Of a stretch of 64,000 nucleotides of DNA, positions 16,171 through 25,391 are shown piece after piece. Where the stretch lies: assembly GCF_902833055.1 (NCBI RefSeq), contig NZ_CADFEJ010000002.1:372001-436000 (forward strand), written 5' to 3'. Made by a program: the position numbers and the translations under genes. The stretch comes from Burkholderia territorii (GTDB lineage Bacteria; Pseudomonadota; Gammaproteobacteria; Burkholderiales; Burkholderiaceae). Every line of letters starts with the position of its first letter. The stretch's first letter is position 1. The notes under the pieces are model-generated. The model did not search any database and was not told where the DNA came from. It saw nothing but the letters and a program-made list of their open reading frames with translations.

Positions 16171-17174
16171 ATCTCCAGAATCCCTCTCCGTCGGCGGCGG
16201 TGCGCGTCGGGCGCATCGAACGCCGAGGCCACCTGTCCGACGACGCGAACGCGCTGATCTGTCGCGCGGTATTCGTCGGCGCGATTGCAATCGCGCTTGC
16301 GTTCGCATCGGACGGCTTCACGACGTCCGGCAACCTGCTGAACGTGCTGCGGCAGGCGAGTCTGATGTTCCTGCTGGCGTCCGGCCTCACGATCGTGATC
16401 CTGTCGGGCGGGTTTGACCTGTCGATCGCCGCGAATCTCACACTGTCCGCCTGTCTGGCAGCGGGTGCGATGAAGGCAGGCGTGTCCCCGTGGCTCGCCG
16501 TCGCGATATCGATGTCGTGCGGCGCATCGATCGGACTGCTGAACGGCCTGGCGGTCACATTCCTGAGGCTGCCGCCGTTCCTGGCGACCTACGGGATGCT
16601 CTGGGTCGTGCAGGGCCTTGCCTTTCACTACATGGGCGGCAACGAGATCTTCGGCTTTCCGGCCGGCTTTCGCGCGCTCGGTACCGGGTTCTGGTGGGGC
16701 GTACCGATTCCCGTCTACATGATGCTGCTCGTGCTCGTCGTCGGATCGATCATCACCGCGCGACTGAATTTCGGCCGCGAGATCTACGCCATCGGCGCCA
16801 GTCCGGAAGTCGCGCGGCTGTCCGGGATTCCGGTGCGCCGCCGCCGGATCGCGGTCTATACGATCAGCGGCTTGATGGCCGGCATCGCCGCCGTGGTCTA
16901 TCTCGCGCGTGTGAATGCGGCCGATTCGGCGATGGGCGAGCCGATCCTGCTCCCTGCGATCGCGGCCATTCTGATCGGTGGCGCATCTCTGTTCGGCGGG
17001 ACCGGCACCTTGTTCGGTACGCTGCTCGGTTGTCTGACGCTCGCGCTCGTCATCGACGGGATGAATCTGCTGAACCTCAATGCCAACTGGCACCCGCTCG
17101 TCGTCGGCGTGGTGCTGCTGGTTGCGGTGCTTGCCGACGCGCTCGGCCGCCGGCATGCCGAGCGGATCGGTTGA
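16167..17174 (+). CDS. Sugar-type ABC transporter permease 2 (RbsC-like)
   Basis: This 335-residue polytopic membrane protein belongs to the same permease family as its neighbour. It carries TIVILSGGFDLSIAANLTLS, LPPFLATYGMLWVVQGLAF, and the coupling region EPILLPAIAAILIGGASLFG. It starts within the last codons of permease 1 (ATGA), showing translational coupling. It is the last gene of the importer operon; a strong stem-loop follows at 17295. Together with the binding protein, ATPase and first permease the importer is complete. Confidence 0.92.
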   Translation: MNLQNPSPSAAVRVGRIERRGHLSDDANALICRAVFVGAIAIALAFASDGFTTSGNLLNVLRQASLMFLLASGLTIVILSGGFDLSIAANLTLSACLAAGAMKAGVSPWLAVAISMSCGASIGLLNGLAVTFLRLPPFLATYGMLWVVQGLAFHYMGGNEIFGFPAGFRALGTGFWWGVPIPVYMMLLVLVVGSIITARLNFGREIYAIGASPEVARLSGIPVRRRRIAVYTISGLMAGIAAVVYLARVNAADSAMGEPILLPAIAAILIGGASLFGGTGTLFGTLLGCLTLALVIDGMNLLNLNANWHPLVVGVVLLVAVLADALGRRHAERIG

Positions 17175-17294
17175 CGGCCGCGACGCCAGGTTTTCCCGGC
17201 GAAAACAAAGAGACGATTTGACAAGCGGTGAGACTCTTCGGCGACGGTCGCCAGCCGAAGTGTCTTTAACATGAATGCCAGGTGATCGACATCT

Positions 17295-17332
17295 TGCGAT
17301 CCGGTCCGGTCGGGCCGTCCGACCGGATCGCA
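17295..17332. terminator. Stem-loop between importer operon and porin gene
   Basis: Two 12-base arms, TGCGATCCGGTC and GACCGGATCGCA, are perfect reverse complements around a 14-base loop. No real T-run follows (CGACCTTTCA), so it may be a weak terminator, an RNA-processing or stabilising hairpin, or a protein-binding dyad upstream of the porin promoter. Confidence 0.5.
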
Positions 17333-17442
17333 CGACCTTTCACTTCCGCAGTGTCCATCGTAATGATTAGTTATACATATCAAAAAAAGACATTCCGTGA
17401 ACCGGCATCCGGTATCGAAAGACTGAAATGGAGGGGTAGACA

Positions 17443-18555
17443 GTGGTGGAGATGAAAAAGACAGCGATCGCCGCACTGATCGGCGCGGCGTTGAGCGGAT
17501 CGGCCTTCGCACAGAGCAGCATCTCGCTCTCCGGGAAGCTCGACAACGGCCTGACGTTCGTGACGAACGAAGGTGGGCATCACAACTACAAGATGGACAG
17601 CGGCGTGCTGTTCCCGAACGTGTGGATCATGTCAGGTGCGGAAGACCTGGGCGGTGGCAACCGTGCAATCTTCAAGCTGTCTTCACTGTTCAACATGAAC
17701 AACGGGCAACTGAACCAGGCCAACACGTTGTTCGGGCAACAGGCGTATGTCGGCGTACAGACACCCTACGGCTCGGTCACGCTGGGCAAGCAATTCGACT
17801 TCACGGCCGAATTCCTCGCGCCGCTCAACGTCAGTTCGGCCGGCAGCGGCTATGCGATTCACCTCGGCGATTTCGACCGCACGAACAACGATCGGCTGAC
17901 GAATTCGATCAAGTACATGAGCCCGACGTGGGGCGGATTCCAGTTCGGCGCGATGTACGGGTTCAGCAATACCCCCGGCAGCTTCCACGACGGCAGCGGC
18001 TGGAGCGCGGGCCTGCAGTACACGAACGGCCCGCTGACGCTCGCGACCATGTACACGTTCGTCGCCACGCCGACGATCGATCCGTACGCGCAGATCGGCG
18101 TGCATTCGTTCTTCGGCCTGCCGGTCGCGACGGGCGCGGGCGACAGCGTCACCGACACCGCGCCGAATTTCCAGATCCGTTCGCTCGGTACGCTGGGTTT
18201 CGGCGGCTCCTATGCGATCGGGGACGTCACGCTGTACGCGAACTACACCAACACGGTGCTGAAGTTCCAGGACGCGAAGTCGGTCATGAACGTCTACGAG
18301 GGCGGCGCGACGTGGCAGGTGACGCCGGCGTTCCAGCTCGTCGGCGGCTATCAGCACACCAGTTTCGAAGCGCACGCGTGGAACCAGGTCACGGCCGCTG
18401 CGCTGTATTTCCTGTCGAAGCGCACGACGGTCTACCTGTCCTCCGATTACCTGAAGGCGTCCGGCGGAGTCGACGCCGTGATCGGCGCGAGTTTCGCGCC
18501 GGCACCGACAGGTCATCAGGCGGACGTCCGGGTCGGCCTCGCGCACACGTTCTGA
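17443..18555 (+). CDS. Outer-membrane porin (Gram-negative porin family)
   Basis: This 370-residue protein starts with a signal peptide (MKKTAIAALIGAALSGSAFA, cleaved before QSS). It continues with the alternating pattern of a 16-strand trimeric porin: GKLDNGLTFVTNEGG, YGSVTLGKQFDFTAEF, NSIKYMSPTWGGFQFGAMYG and the terminal DVRVGLAHTF ending in Phe. The GTG at 17443 is taken because a GGAGGGG lies six bases upstream; the ATG at 17452 (MKKTA) has poor spacing but would give the same mature protein. It follows the ABC importer and probably provides the outer-membrane route for the same ligand. Confidence 0.92.
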   Translation: MVEMKKTAIAALIGAALSGSAFAQSSISLSGKLDNGLTFVTNEGGHHNYKMDSGVLFPNVWIMSGAEDLGGGNRAIFKLSSLFNMNNGQLNQANTLFGQQAYVGVQTPYGSVTLGKQFDFTAEFLAPLNVSSAGSGYAIHLGDFDRTNNDRLTNSIKYMSPTWGGFQFGAMYGFSNTPGSFHDGSGWSAGLQYTNGPLTLATMYTFVATPTIDPYAQIGVHSFFGLPVATGAGDSVTDTAPNFQIRSLGTLGFGGSYAIGDVTLYANYTNTVLKFQDAKSVMNVYEGGATWQVTPAFQLVGGYQHTSFEAHAWNQVTAAALYFLSKRTTVYLSSDYLKASGGVDAVIGASFAPAPTGHQADVRVGLAHTF

Positions 18556-18657
18556 CCGTATCGCGCGACGCTCGGCCGGCACGGTGCCGGTCGCCCGCGA
18601 ATGCATCGCTTCCCGGCTCGCGCCGGGTCTATCCATGAGTACCACGAGGAGACAAAG

Positions 18658-19782
18658 ATGAAACGTACCTGTATCGCACTCGCGATGATGAGCCTGACCG
18701 CTGCCGCCGCGATCGCGTGGGGCGCCGATGCCGGCGGCCCGAAGCTGATCACGACCATCCCGGTCACGAGCGAGAAATCGTTCGGCTTCGATATCAGCGC
18801 CGTGTCGGACGGCAACTACTACCTCGCCGACGGCGCGAACGGGACGCTCGACGTATTCGATGCGACCACGATGAAGCTGCGCGACCGGATCAAGGCCGAT
18901 TTCGCAGGTATCGGCCCGACGCACGAAAAGTCGGGGCCGTCGGGCGTATTGCCGATTCCGGGCACGTCGCAGGTGTACGTGGGCGACGTGAACGCGGTCA
19001 AGGTGATCGACGTCGCGTCGAAGCAACTCGTCAAGCGCATCGAGGTCAGCTCGTCCGGCATTCGCGCCGACGAAGGTTGCCTCGATCCGAAGCACCATGT
19101 CGCGATGTTCTCGAGCGGTGCCGAGCAGCCGCCTTTCGTGACCTTCATCAATACCGAGACGCAGTCGGTGATCGCAAAGATGCCTCTCGCCGACTCGACC
19201 GGCCTCGAGGCGTGCGAGTTCGACCCGAGGAACGACAACTTCGTGCTGAACAACGATGGAACGAAGGCCAACCCGAAGGGCGAGGTCGATCTGATTCCGG
19301 CGAAGTCGGTGCTGGAGGGCAAGCCGATTGTGCAGACCGTATTGAGGCTGAAGGGATGCGAAGGCCCGACAGGCATCGCGCTCGGGCCGGGCAACGACGC
19401 GCTGATCGGTTGCGATCCCGACGAAGGCGGCAAGCAGACGACGGTGATCATCGACCGCACTAACGGGACGCCGCTTGCGCAACTGCCCTTCGGCGGCGCC
19501 GACGAAGTGGTCTACGACCCGGTGTCGAATCGCTATTTCCTCGCCGGCGGCCATCACTCGGCGGACAACGTCTCGCGGGTGGGCGCGAAGGACGCGAAGT
19601 TCGACTCCGCGCTCGGGATCGTCGACGCGAGCACCCGCAGCCTCGTCGCGATCGTGCCGACCGGCAAGTTCTCGCATTCGGTCGCGGTCGATGGTGCGTC
19701 GCATCACGTGTTCGTCCCGTACGGTGCCGGCTCTTCCGAGCAGTTCCCGGGAACCGGTGTGGCGGTGTTTGCGACGGAGTAA
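18658..19782 (+). CDS. Exported YncE-like beta-propeller protein
   Basis: This 374-residue protein has a signal peptide (MKRTCIALAMMSLTAAAAIA, cleavage near WGADA). Repeated beta-propeller blades follow: GNYYLADGANGTLDVFDATT, TSQVYVGDVNAVKVIDVASK, DNFVLNNDGT and VSNRYFLAGGHHS. Such seven-bladed periplasmic proteins bind ligands or act as lactonases/dehydrogenases, but most have no known activity. GAGGAG precedes the ATG at 18658. It lies 102 bases after the porin gene and is followed by a clear terminator, so porin and propeller probably share a transcript. Paired Cys at EGCLDP and GCDPDEGG could form disulfides. Confidence 0.8.
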   Translation: MKRTCIALAMMSLTAAAAIAWGADAGGPKLITTIPVTSEKSFGFDISAVSDGNYYLADGANGTLDVFDATTMKLRDRIKADFAGIGPTHEKSGPSGVLPIPGTSQVYVGDVNAVKVIDVASKQLVKRIEVSSSGIRADEGCLDPKHHVAMFSSGAEQPPFVTFINTETQSVIAKMPLADSTGLEACEFDPRNDNFVLNNDGTKANPKGEVDLIPAKSVLEGKPIVQTVLRLKGCEGPTGIALGPGNDALIGCDPDEGGKQTTVIIDRTNGTPLAQLPFGGADEVVYDPVSNRYFLAGGHHSADNVSRVGAKDAKFDSALGIVDASTRSLVAIVPTGKFSHSVAVDGASHHVFVPYGAGSSEQFPGTGVAVFATE

Positions 19783-19803
19783 CGGCTCCAGTGTGATGAT
19801 TTG

Positions 19804-19835
19804 CCGCGGGAGACGGGCTCCCGCGGACTTTTTTT
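19804..19835 (+). terminator. Rho-independent terminator
   Basis: CCGCGGGAG and CTCCCGCGG form a perfect 9-bp stem with a 5-base loop, followed by AC and seven T residues. It lies 22 bases after the beta-propeller gene and ends that transcription unit on the + strand. Confidence 0.92.
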
Positions 19836-19974
19836 ACACCGCGAGCGACTGCTGCGCGCAACCGGATATCGGACCCGACGGTCGATCGCGAGGCCCGATG
19901 GTCGACCGAAACGGCCTGGTCGGATGTGCGCGGGGACTTGGGCGTACCGGATGGCATGGAGTCAGGAGATGGAA

Positions 19975-20523
19975 GTGAAATTCAGCAGGTTACGGGTTCG
20001 GCGATGGCTGACGCGGGCAGGCGTGGGAGCCGGCTGCGTGGCCGCCATGCACGCCGCGTGGGCGCAAGAGGTGCGCAGTGACGCCGCGACCCCGACCTAT
20101 GCGCTGAGCTACGCGCAGACGCAGGCGCTGCTGTCGCTCGCGATTGCCGAGGCCGATGCACGGCACCTGGCGATGGGTTTCGCGGTCGTGGATCCCGGCG
20201 GCCATCTGCTCGCCGCCGTGCGGATGGATGGTGCGTCGTTTTCGAGCATCGACTTCGCGCGCGGCAAGGCGTTCGCGTCCGTCGCGCTCGGCGGCCAGTC
20301 AGGCGTCACGCTCGAACATCGCTACCGGGACGATCCGTCCGAGTACAGCAACATGTCCGGCGCCGGCTATTACGCGCCGTTCCTGCCCGGCCGCGGCACG
20401 TTCCCCGTCTTCATGAACGGTCATCTGCTCGGTGCGATCGGCGCCGCCGGCGCGCCGTCCGAGATCGACGATCAGGTGGTGCTGAAGGCGATTGCGGGGC
20501 TCGGCGCCCAATCCGCGCGTTGA
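19975..20523 (+). CDS. Exported GlcG/HbpS-family protein
   Basis: This ~182-residue protein has an Arg-rich signal peptide (VRRWLTRAGVGAGCVAAMHA, cleavage near AWAQ). The GlcG/HbpS core follows: LSLAIAEADARHLAMGFAVV, DPGGHLLAAVRMDGA and FARGKAFASVALGG. The family binds haem or cobalamin-like cofactors, or flavin-less small molecules, and often accompanies oxidative catabolic genes. The GTG at 19975 is preferred because AGGAG lies six bases upstream; ATGs at 19951 and 19969 are alternatives. It is separated from the amidase-like gene by 36 bases and probably co-transcribed. Confidence 0.8.
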   Translation: MKFSRLRVRRWLTRAGVGAGCVAAMHAAWAQEVRSDAATPTYALSYAQTQALLSLAIAEADARHLAMGFAVVDPGGHLLAAVRMDGASFSSIDFARGKAFASVALGGQSGVTLEHRYRDDPSEYSNMSGAGYYAPFLPGRGTFPVFMNGHLLGAIGAAGAPSEIDDQVVLKAIAGLGAQSAR

Positions 20524-20559
20524 ACGCGCATTGTCCTTGAAACCCAGTCTGGAAGACGT

Positions 20560-21759
20560 ATGAGACACAACATGGAAATCGAACACGCGGCCGGCACGCC
20601 GGCGAGCGGCACGGAAACGAGCGGCGCGATGACGATGGACGGCACCGCGCAATGCCGGCGCACGATGCTGAAGCTCGGCTTCGGCGCGATCGCGGCAGGC
20701 CTGGCCGGCGTGGCACGCGCGCAAACGGCGGCCCCCGGCGCGCGGGCGGCCACGCCGCACGTCCTGCCGGGCGGCAAGACGGTGAAGCTCGTGCCGTCGT
20801 GGAAGACGGTGCAGGTCGGTCAGATGACGCCGGACGCCGAGGCGGCGGCTTCGATCCGGTCGGGCGACACGGTCTGGTACGACGGCACGTGGACCAACTG
20901 GGGCAATGAAGCGAAGTACGGGATGGGATTCAAGGAGCGCGAGCCCATCCGCAAGAAATATCCGAACGGTGCATTCTCGTTGATCGGGCCCGTCGAGATT
21001 GACGGCGCCGAGCCGGGCGACCTCGTCGAATGCCGGATGCTGAAGATGCGGCCGATCGATTGGGGCTGGAATTCGGCGCCGCCGGGCGTCGGCGCGTTGC
21101 CCGGCGATTTCGGCCCGTATCTGCGGTACCTGAAGTTCGATGACGCGCGCACCTACGCATCGTACGTACCGGGCGTGCGGATTCCGCTGAAGCCGTTCCA
21201 GGCCTATCTCGGCACCCAGCCGCCCGGCGACCGGGTGACCAGTGCGAACTTCGCAGGCAGCTACGGCGGCAATCTCGACTGCGCCGTGCTCGGCGTCGGG
21301 ACCTCGGTGTTTCTGCCCGTGCAGGTCGCCGGCGCGCGTGTGTGGACGGGCGGTTCCATGGGCGCATCGGGCGAGGGCAACATCGATCAGACGTCGATCG
21401 AATCCGCGTTCGAGGAGATGCGCATCCAGTTCCTGCTCCACAAGCGATCGGCGCTCAACGGCCCGCTGGCCGAGACCCCGGAACACTGGATCGCCTTCGG
21501 TTTCGCCGACAGCCTCGATGACGCGCTCGTGTCGTGCATTCGCCAGACGATCGGCTGGATGTCGTCGGCCACGGGAATCCCGGCGGTCGATTGCTACGGG
21601 ATCCTGAGCGTGGCCGGCAGCTTCCGGATCACGCAGTACGCGCACCAGACCGGCACGGTCTACAAGACGGAGCCACCGAAAGGCGTGCACTGCATGGTGC
21701 CGAAGAACATCTTCTCCGCCGGCATGCTGCGGCGCCTGTCCGATTACGTGCGCGCATAA
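20560..21759 (+). CDS. Tat-exported acetamidase/formamidase-family protein
   Basis: This 399-residue protein has a long N-terminus with a twin-arginine signal (CRRTMLKLGFGAIAAGLAGV, cleavage near ARAQ). The FmdA/AmdA fold follows: NGAFSLIGPVEIDGAEPGDL, NFAGSYGGNLDC and VDCYGILSVAGSFRITQY. Family members hydrolyse formamide or acetamide to ammonia and the acid, normally in the cytoplasm, so a Tat-exported copy is notable. Location suggests it processes an amide-containing or related substrate in the periplasm before uptake. The real substrate is unknown. It is followed by an MFS permease gene. Confidence 0.8.
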   Translation: MRHNMEIEHAAGTPASGTETSGAMTMDGTAQCRRTMLKLGFGAIAAGLAGVARAQTAAPGARAATPHVLPGGKTVKLVPSWKTVQVGQMTPDAEAAASIRSGDTVWYDGTWTNWGNEAKYGMGFKEREPIRKKYPNGAFSLIGPVEIDGAEPGDLVECRMLKMRPIDWGWNSAPPGVGALPGDFGPYLRYLKFDDARTYASYVPGVRIPLKPFQAYLGTQPPGDRVTSANFAGSYGGNLDCAVLGVGTSVFLPVQVAGARVWTGGSMGASGEGNIDQTSIESAFEEMRIQFLLHKRSALNGPLAETPEHWIAFGFADSLDDALVSCIRQTIGWMSSATGIPAVDCYGILSVAGSFRITQYAHQTGTVYKTEPPKGVHCMVPKNIFSAGMLRRLSDYVRA

Positions 21760-21852
21760 GCGCACGTTCCTTACCGCTTTGGAACGAGCGGCCGCGCGGG
21801 CCGCGGCCGTGCTTCACGGCGAGCCGGCCCGCGCGCCGCAGGAGGTTGCGTA

Positions 21853-23154
21853 GTGAAATCGCATGACCAACACACCACGGCCGACGCCGGCAGCCAGGAC
21901 ATCGGCGGAATGCGCCGGGCTGTCGCACTGCTCGTTTGCTTTCTCGTCGTCGTTCTCGACGGCTTCAACACGACGTCGATTTCGTTCGTCGTGCCGACGC
22001 TGGCGCGCGACTGGCATCTCGCGCCGGCCGCGTTCACGCCGGTCTTCGTCGCGACGAATGTCGGCGCGGCGATCGGCTTCATTGTCACCGGATCGCTCGC
22101 CCATCGCTTCGGGCATCGCGCCGTCGGGATGGCCAGCGTCGTGCTGTTCGGCGGCTGCACGCTGCTGACGGCGGTCGCGGGCAGCGTGGCGCTGCTGTCG
22201 GTGATGCGCGTCCTGGCGGCGATCGGGCTGGGCGCGGCGTTGCCGATCGCGATCACGGCGTCGGCTTCGATCATCGGCGCGAAGCACAAGGTCGCCGCGT
22301 CGGTGCTCGTGACGACCGGGATGTCGGTCGGTGCCGTGACCGGGGGCGTGATCGGCGGGCCGCTGATGCACGGCTTCGGTTGGCAGTCGGTATTCCTGAT
22401 CGGCGGCGCATTGCCGTTCGTGGTCGCGCCGGCGTTCTTCAGGATCCTGCCGGCGGCCACCGTCGAGGAGAAGGGCGCGACGCATCCGGAGCGGCCGGTG
22501 GCGAATCCGGTCCGCGCGCTGTTCGCCGACGGCCGTGCCGGCTATACAGGCGTGCTGTGGCTGTTCTCGTTCCTGATCTTCATGGACGTCTATGCGCTGT
22601 TGTTCTGGCTGCCGACCCTGCTGCTCTCGTTCGGCTTTTCGCTCGATCGGGCACCGGCCGGCATGGCTGCGTTCAGTGTCGGCGGGTTGAGCGGCAACCT
22701 GCTGATGACGGCTGCGGTGACGGCGATGACGGTTGCGGGCAGGTTGCGCGTGAAGTCGGCGCTGGCGGTGGGGATCGTCTGCGTGATCGCCGGCATCGGC
22801 GCGTTGAGCCAGGCCGCGTTGCCGCCGTCGACCGTGCTGCTGTCGATCGGCGTGATCGGCGCAGGGCTCGTCAACGGAATCATGGGCCAGACGGCGCTCG
22901 CGGTGGCGTTTTATCCGCCGGCCATCCGTGCCACCGGCGTTGGCTGGGGGCATGCGATCGGGCGGATCGGTTCGTTCATCGGCCCCGCGATCGGCGGCGC
23001 ACTGCTCGCGACCGGCTGGGAGCCGCGCAACATCGTGCTCGTGGCCGTGGTGCCGGCGATCGCGGCAATTGCCGCGCTCGGCGCGCTGGCGATCATCGGC
23101 CGCCGCACGCCCGAACGCGAAGCGCCCGCGGCCGGCGCGTCGACCGTGCACTGA
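21853..23154 (+). CDS. MFS transporter, aromatic acid:H+ symporter type
   Basis: This 433-residue protein starts at a GTG with AGGAGG seven bases upstream and has 12 predicted membrane helices. Helix 1 carries the acidic D-G-F motif of the AAHS subfamily (VVVLDGFNTTSISFVVPTLA), and the loop after helix 2 resembles GSLAHRFGHR. AAHS carriers import benzoate, 4-hydroxybenzoate, protocatechuate and related acids with protons. The gene is followed 48 bases later by an FAH-family hydrolase, so it probably feeds that enzyme's pathway. Exact substrate is not predictable. Confidence 0.88.
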   Translation: MKSHDQHTTADAGSQDIGGMRRAVALLVCFLVVVLDGFNTTSISFVVPTLARDWHLAPAAFTPVFVATNVGAAIGFIVTGSLAHRFGHRAVGMASVVLFGGCTLLTAVAGSVALLSVMRVLAAIGLGAALPIAITASASIIGAKHKVAASVLVTTGMSVGAVTGGVIGGPLMHGFGWQSVFLIGGALPFVVAPAFFRILPAATVEEKGATHPERPVANPVRALFADGRAGYTGVLWLFSFLIFMDVYALLFWLPTLLLSFGFSLDRAPAGMAAFSVGGLSGNLLMTAAVTAMTVAGRLRVKSALAVGIVCVIAGIGALSQAALPPSTVLLSIGVIGAGLVNGIMGQTALAVAFYPPAIRATGVGWGHAIGRIGSFIGPAIGGALLATGWEPRNIVLVAVVPAIAAIAALGALAIIGRRTPEREAPAAGASTVH

Positions 23155-23202
23155 GTCGCTTTCGACACATCTTCCTCGCAACCAGCGGAATCACGCTCAA
23201 CC

Positions 23203-24135
23203 ATGAAAATTATTGCTTATTCGGACGCGGGCACTCAAGCGCTCGGCGTCGTCACCAGCGATACTCAGTTCATCCCGGTCGCGGAGATCGCGCCGGACTT
23301 GCCGGCGGATCTCATCGAGATCCTCGAGATGGACGACGGGCTCGACCGTCTGCGCGCATCGGCCGCCGGCCGGACCGGCACCCGGTTGCTCGCGTCCGTG
23401 ACGCTGAAGCCGTTCCTCGGCCGGCCCAACGCGATGTGGGCGCTTGCGCTGAACTTCAAGAGCCACATCGCCGAGACCGGTCTGCAAACGAATCCCGACT
23501 ATCCGCACCTGTTCCTGCGCACGGCCGCGTCGTATGTCGGCGCGGGCGAGCCGATCGTCGCGCCGCGGGAATCGGTTGCGCGCGCATTCGATTACGAGGG
23601 CGAGCTCGGCGTGATCATCGGCAAGCAGGGGCGCTACATTCCCGTCGAGCGCGCGCTGGAATACGTCGCCGGCTACACGTGCCTGAACGAGGGCTCGGTG
23701 CGCGAATACCAGGTGCACAACCGGCAGTTCGGCCTCGGGAAATGCTTCGAGGCGTCGGGGGCTTACGGTCCGTGGCTAATGACCGCGGATGAATTCGGCA
23801 ACCCAGCGAAGCATACCGTGCTCACGCGAATCAACGGCGTCGTGCGGCAGCGCGCGCCCCTCGACGACATGCTCGTCGACGTCGCGCGCACGGTCAGCTA
23901 TCTGAGTCGCGGCTACCGGTTGCGCCCCGGCGACCTGATCGCGATGGGGACGCCGGGCGCGCTGAAGCCCGAACCGGACGATGTGGAAGGCAACGACCTG
24001 ACGCGCCAGTACGGACCGTTCCCGACGCCGGGCCTCGTGCACATGCGTCCGGGCGACTGGGTCGAGATCGAGATCGACGGACTGGGCGTGCTGGCCAATC
24101 CGGTGATTGCCGATCCGACCGACCTGCTGGCCTGA
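23203..24135 (+). CDS. Fumarylacetoacetate hydrolase (FAH)-family protein
   Basis: This 310-residue protein has the FAH C-terminal fold with the metal-binding acidic residues in AFDYEGELGVIIGKQGRYIP and the later PGDLIAMGTPGALKPEP motif. FAH-family enzymes hydrolyse or decarboxylate acylpyruvates and 2-oxo-hept-ene-dioates formed in aromatic ring cleavage. It follows an MFS aromatic-acid type carrier and lies back-to-back (convergent) with an AraC regulator. It is one of three FAH-family genes in the window (also 32187 and 57723). The specific reaction is not determined by sequence. Confidence 0.88.
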   Translation: MKIIAYSDAGTQALGVVTSDTQFIPVAEIAPDLPADLIEILEMDDGLDRLRASAAGRTGTRLLASVTLKPFLGRPNAMWALALNFKSHIAETGLQTNPDYPHLFLRTAASYVGAGEPIVAPRESVARAFDYEGELGVIIGKQGRYIPVERALEYVAGYTCLNEGSVREYQVHNRQFGLGKCFEASGAYGPWLMTADEFGNPAKHTVLTRINGVVRQRAPLDDMLVDVARTVSYLSRGYRLRPGDLIAMGTPGALKPEPDDVEGNDLTRQYGPFPTPGLVHMRPGDWVEIEIDGLGVLANPVIADPTDLLA

Positions 24136-24186
24136 CCGGTATCGCATGTGCGCAATCGCGCGCATGCGGCAGACCGGCCGCGCCGG

Positions 24187-25065
24187 TCAGTCGAATCGCT
24201 CGAGATCGAGCGTGACGGAATGCCGGCGAAAATCGCTCGGCGGCACGCCCATGTGCTGCGCAAAGAAGCGGGTGAAGTGGCTGTGTTCCTCGAAGCCGAG
24301 TTCGTCCGCGATATCGGCGAGTGGCCGGTCGCTCTCCGCGAGCAGCCGGATGGCGTGCGACATTCGCACCCAGTCGATGAAGTGCTGCGGCGAGATGCCC
24401 ATGCAGCGCCGGAACTGCTCGAAAAAGCGCGACCTCGACAGCCCGACTTCCGAGGCGACGTGCGTGACCGTCATGTTCGCGGACGGTGCGCGCTTGATGA
24501 AGTCGAGCGCTTTCCGGATTCTGAAGTCGACCGGGCGCGTAGACGGTGCGATGCGCGTGGTCAGCTCCGGATCGGCAAAATCGCGCCCGAGCGCCGTGAC
24601 GAGATCCTCGAGAATCGGCAGGCAGCCCGCATCCTGCGCAACCAGATGATTCGTGATGGCGGCCGCCAGACGATCGACGTGATGCTGTACGTCCGGGGTC
24701 ACGACGACCAGCTTGCGCGGGAAGATATCGGCCGGGCCGCCGTCCGCCAGGCCAAGCCGTTTGCGCAGCCAGGGCGTTTCGATCACGAGCGACAGGATTA
24801 GCGACGGCGTGTCCTTGTTTGCGCACTTTGCGTGTTCGACCCATGGATTCAGGCAGATCGCGGCGTCGGCGCTGAGCGTGCATGCCTCGGCGCCGATCCG
24901 GAACTCGCAGTCGCTCCCGCCGAGTTTGAACAGGAACTGGTACTGCGAATGCGCATGCGCGACCAGCGGCCGGCTGATGAAGTTTACCGTGGCACGGCCA
25001 AACTCGCCTTGCAGAATCCAGACCGGCTTTTCCGATTCCATTGCTGCCTGCACCATTTCAACCAT
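24187..25065 (-). CDS. AraC-family transcriptional regulator
   Basis: This 292-residue protein has an N-terminal cupin-like ligand domain (VAHAHSQYQFLFKLGG, then LNPWVEHAKC) and a C-terminal double helix-turn-helix. The HTH shows MTVTHVASEVGLSRSRFFEQ and PLADIADELGFEEHSHFTRF. It is complete. The ATG at 25056 has better spacing from GGAG than the 25065 start, so the true N-terminus may be three residues shorter. It is convergent with the FAH gene and divergent from the alpha/beta hydrolase at 25392, which is the likeliest target. Confidence 0.92.
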   Translation of the reverse strand: MVEMVQAAMESEKPVWILQGEFGRATVNFISRPLVAHAHSQYQFLFKLGGSDCEFRIGAEACTLSADAAICLNPWVEHAKCANKDTPSLILSLVIETPWLRKRLGLADGGPADIFPRKLVVVTPDVQHHVDRLAAAITNHLVAQDAGCLPILEDLVTALGRDFADPELTTRIAPSTRPVDFRIRKALDFIKRAPSANMTVTHVASEVGLSRSRFFEQFRRCMGISPQHFIDWVRMSHAIRLLAESDRPLADIADELGFEEHSHFTRFFAQHMGVPPSDFRRHSVTLDLERFD

Positions 25066-25391
25066 CTCCGGTATCGCCGCGGCTGGCGCGACGTCGCAGG
25101 ATTCGCCCGTTCCGCTTCGATGTAAACGGTGGCACCGTCGCGATCAAGCGGCGTCGCCTGAACGCCCGCACAAGCCATCTACTAAATCAAATGCACGGCG
25201 GCCCGTCAATCCGGAGAAGATCGCAGAGGTGGCGAGCGCAACGCATCGCAATGCCTCACCTTAAAAAAATGGACGATCCGGTAAGCCGTCGCTTCAAACG
25301 ACCATCGCCGGCGCCGCACGAAAGATAGAGTGTGGAGCGAGCGGGCCGCACGGCGCTGCCCCGACTGGTCCGAGTTGACGAGAGGCTGAGG
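25066..25391. other. Divergent promoter region between AraC and hydrolase genes
   Basis: This 326-base gap holds no supported gene. It must carry the divergent promoters of the AraC-family gene and the alpha/beta hydrolase. No clear operator repeat or terminator was recognised. Confidence 0.5.

Noticed and set aside
17683..19707. A 674-residue minus-strand frame
   Set aside because: It lies opposite the porin and beta-propeller genes, both with signal peptides and family motifs; its composition (Arg, Ala, His, Asp) is typical of a GC-rich shadow frame.
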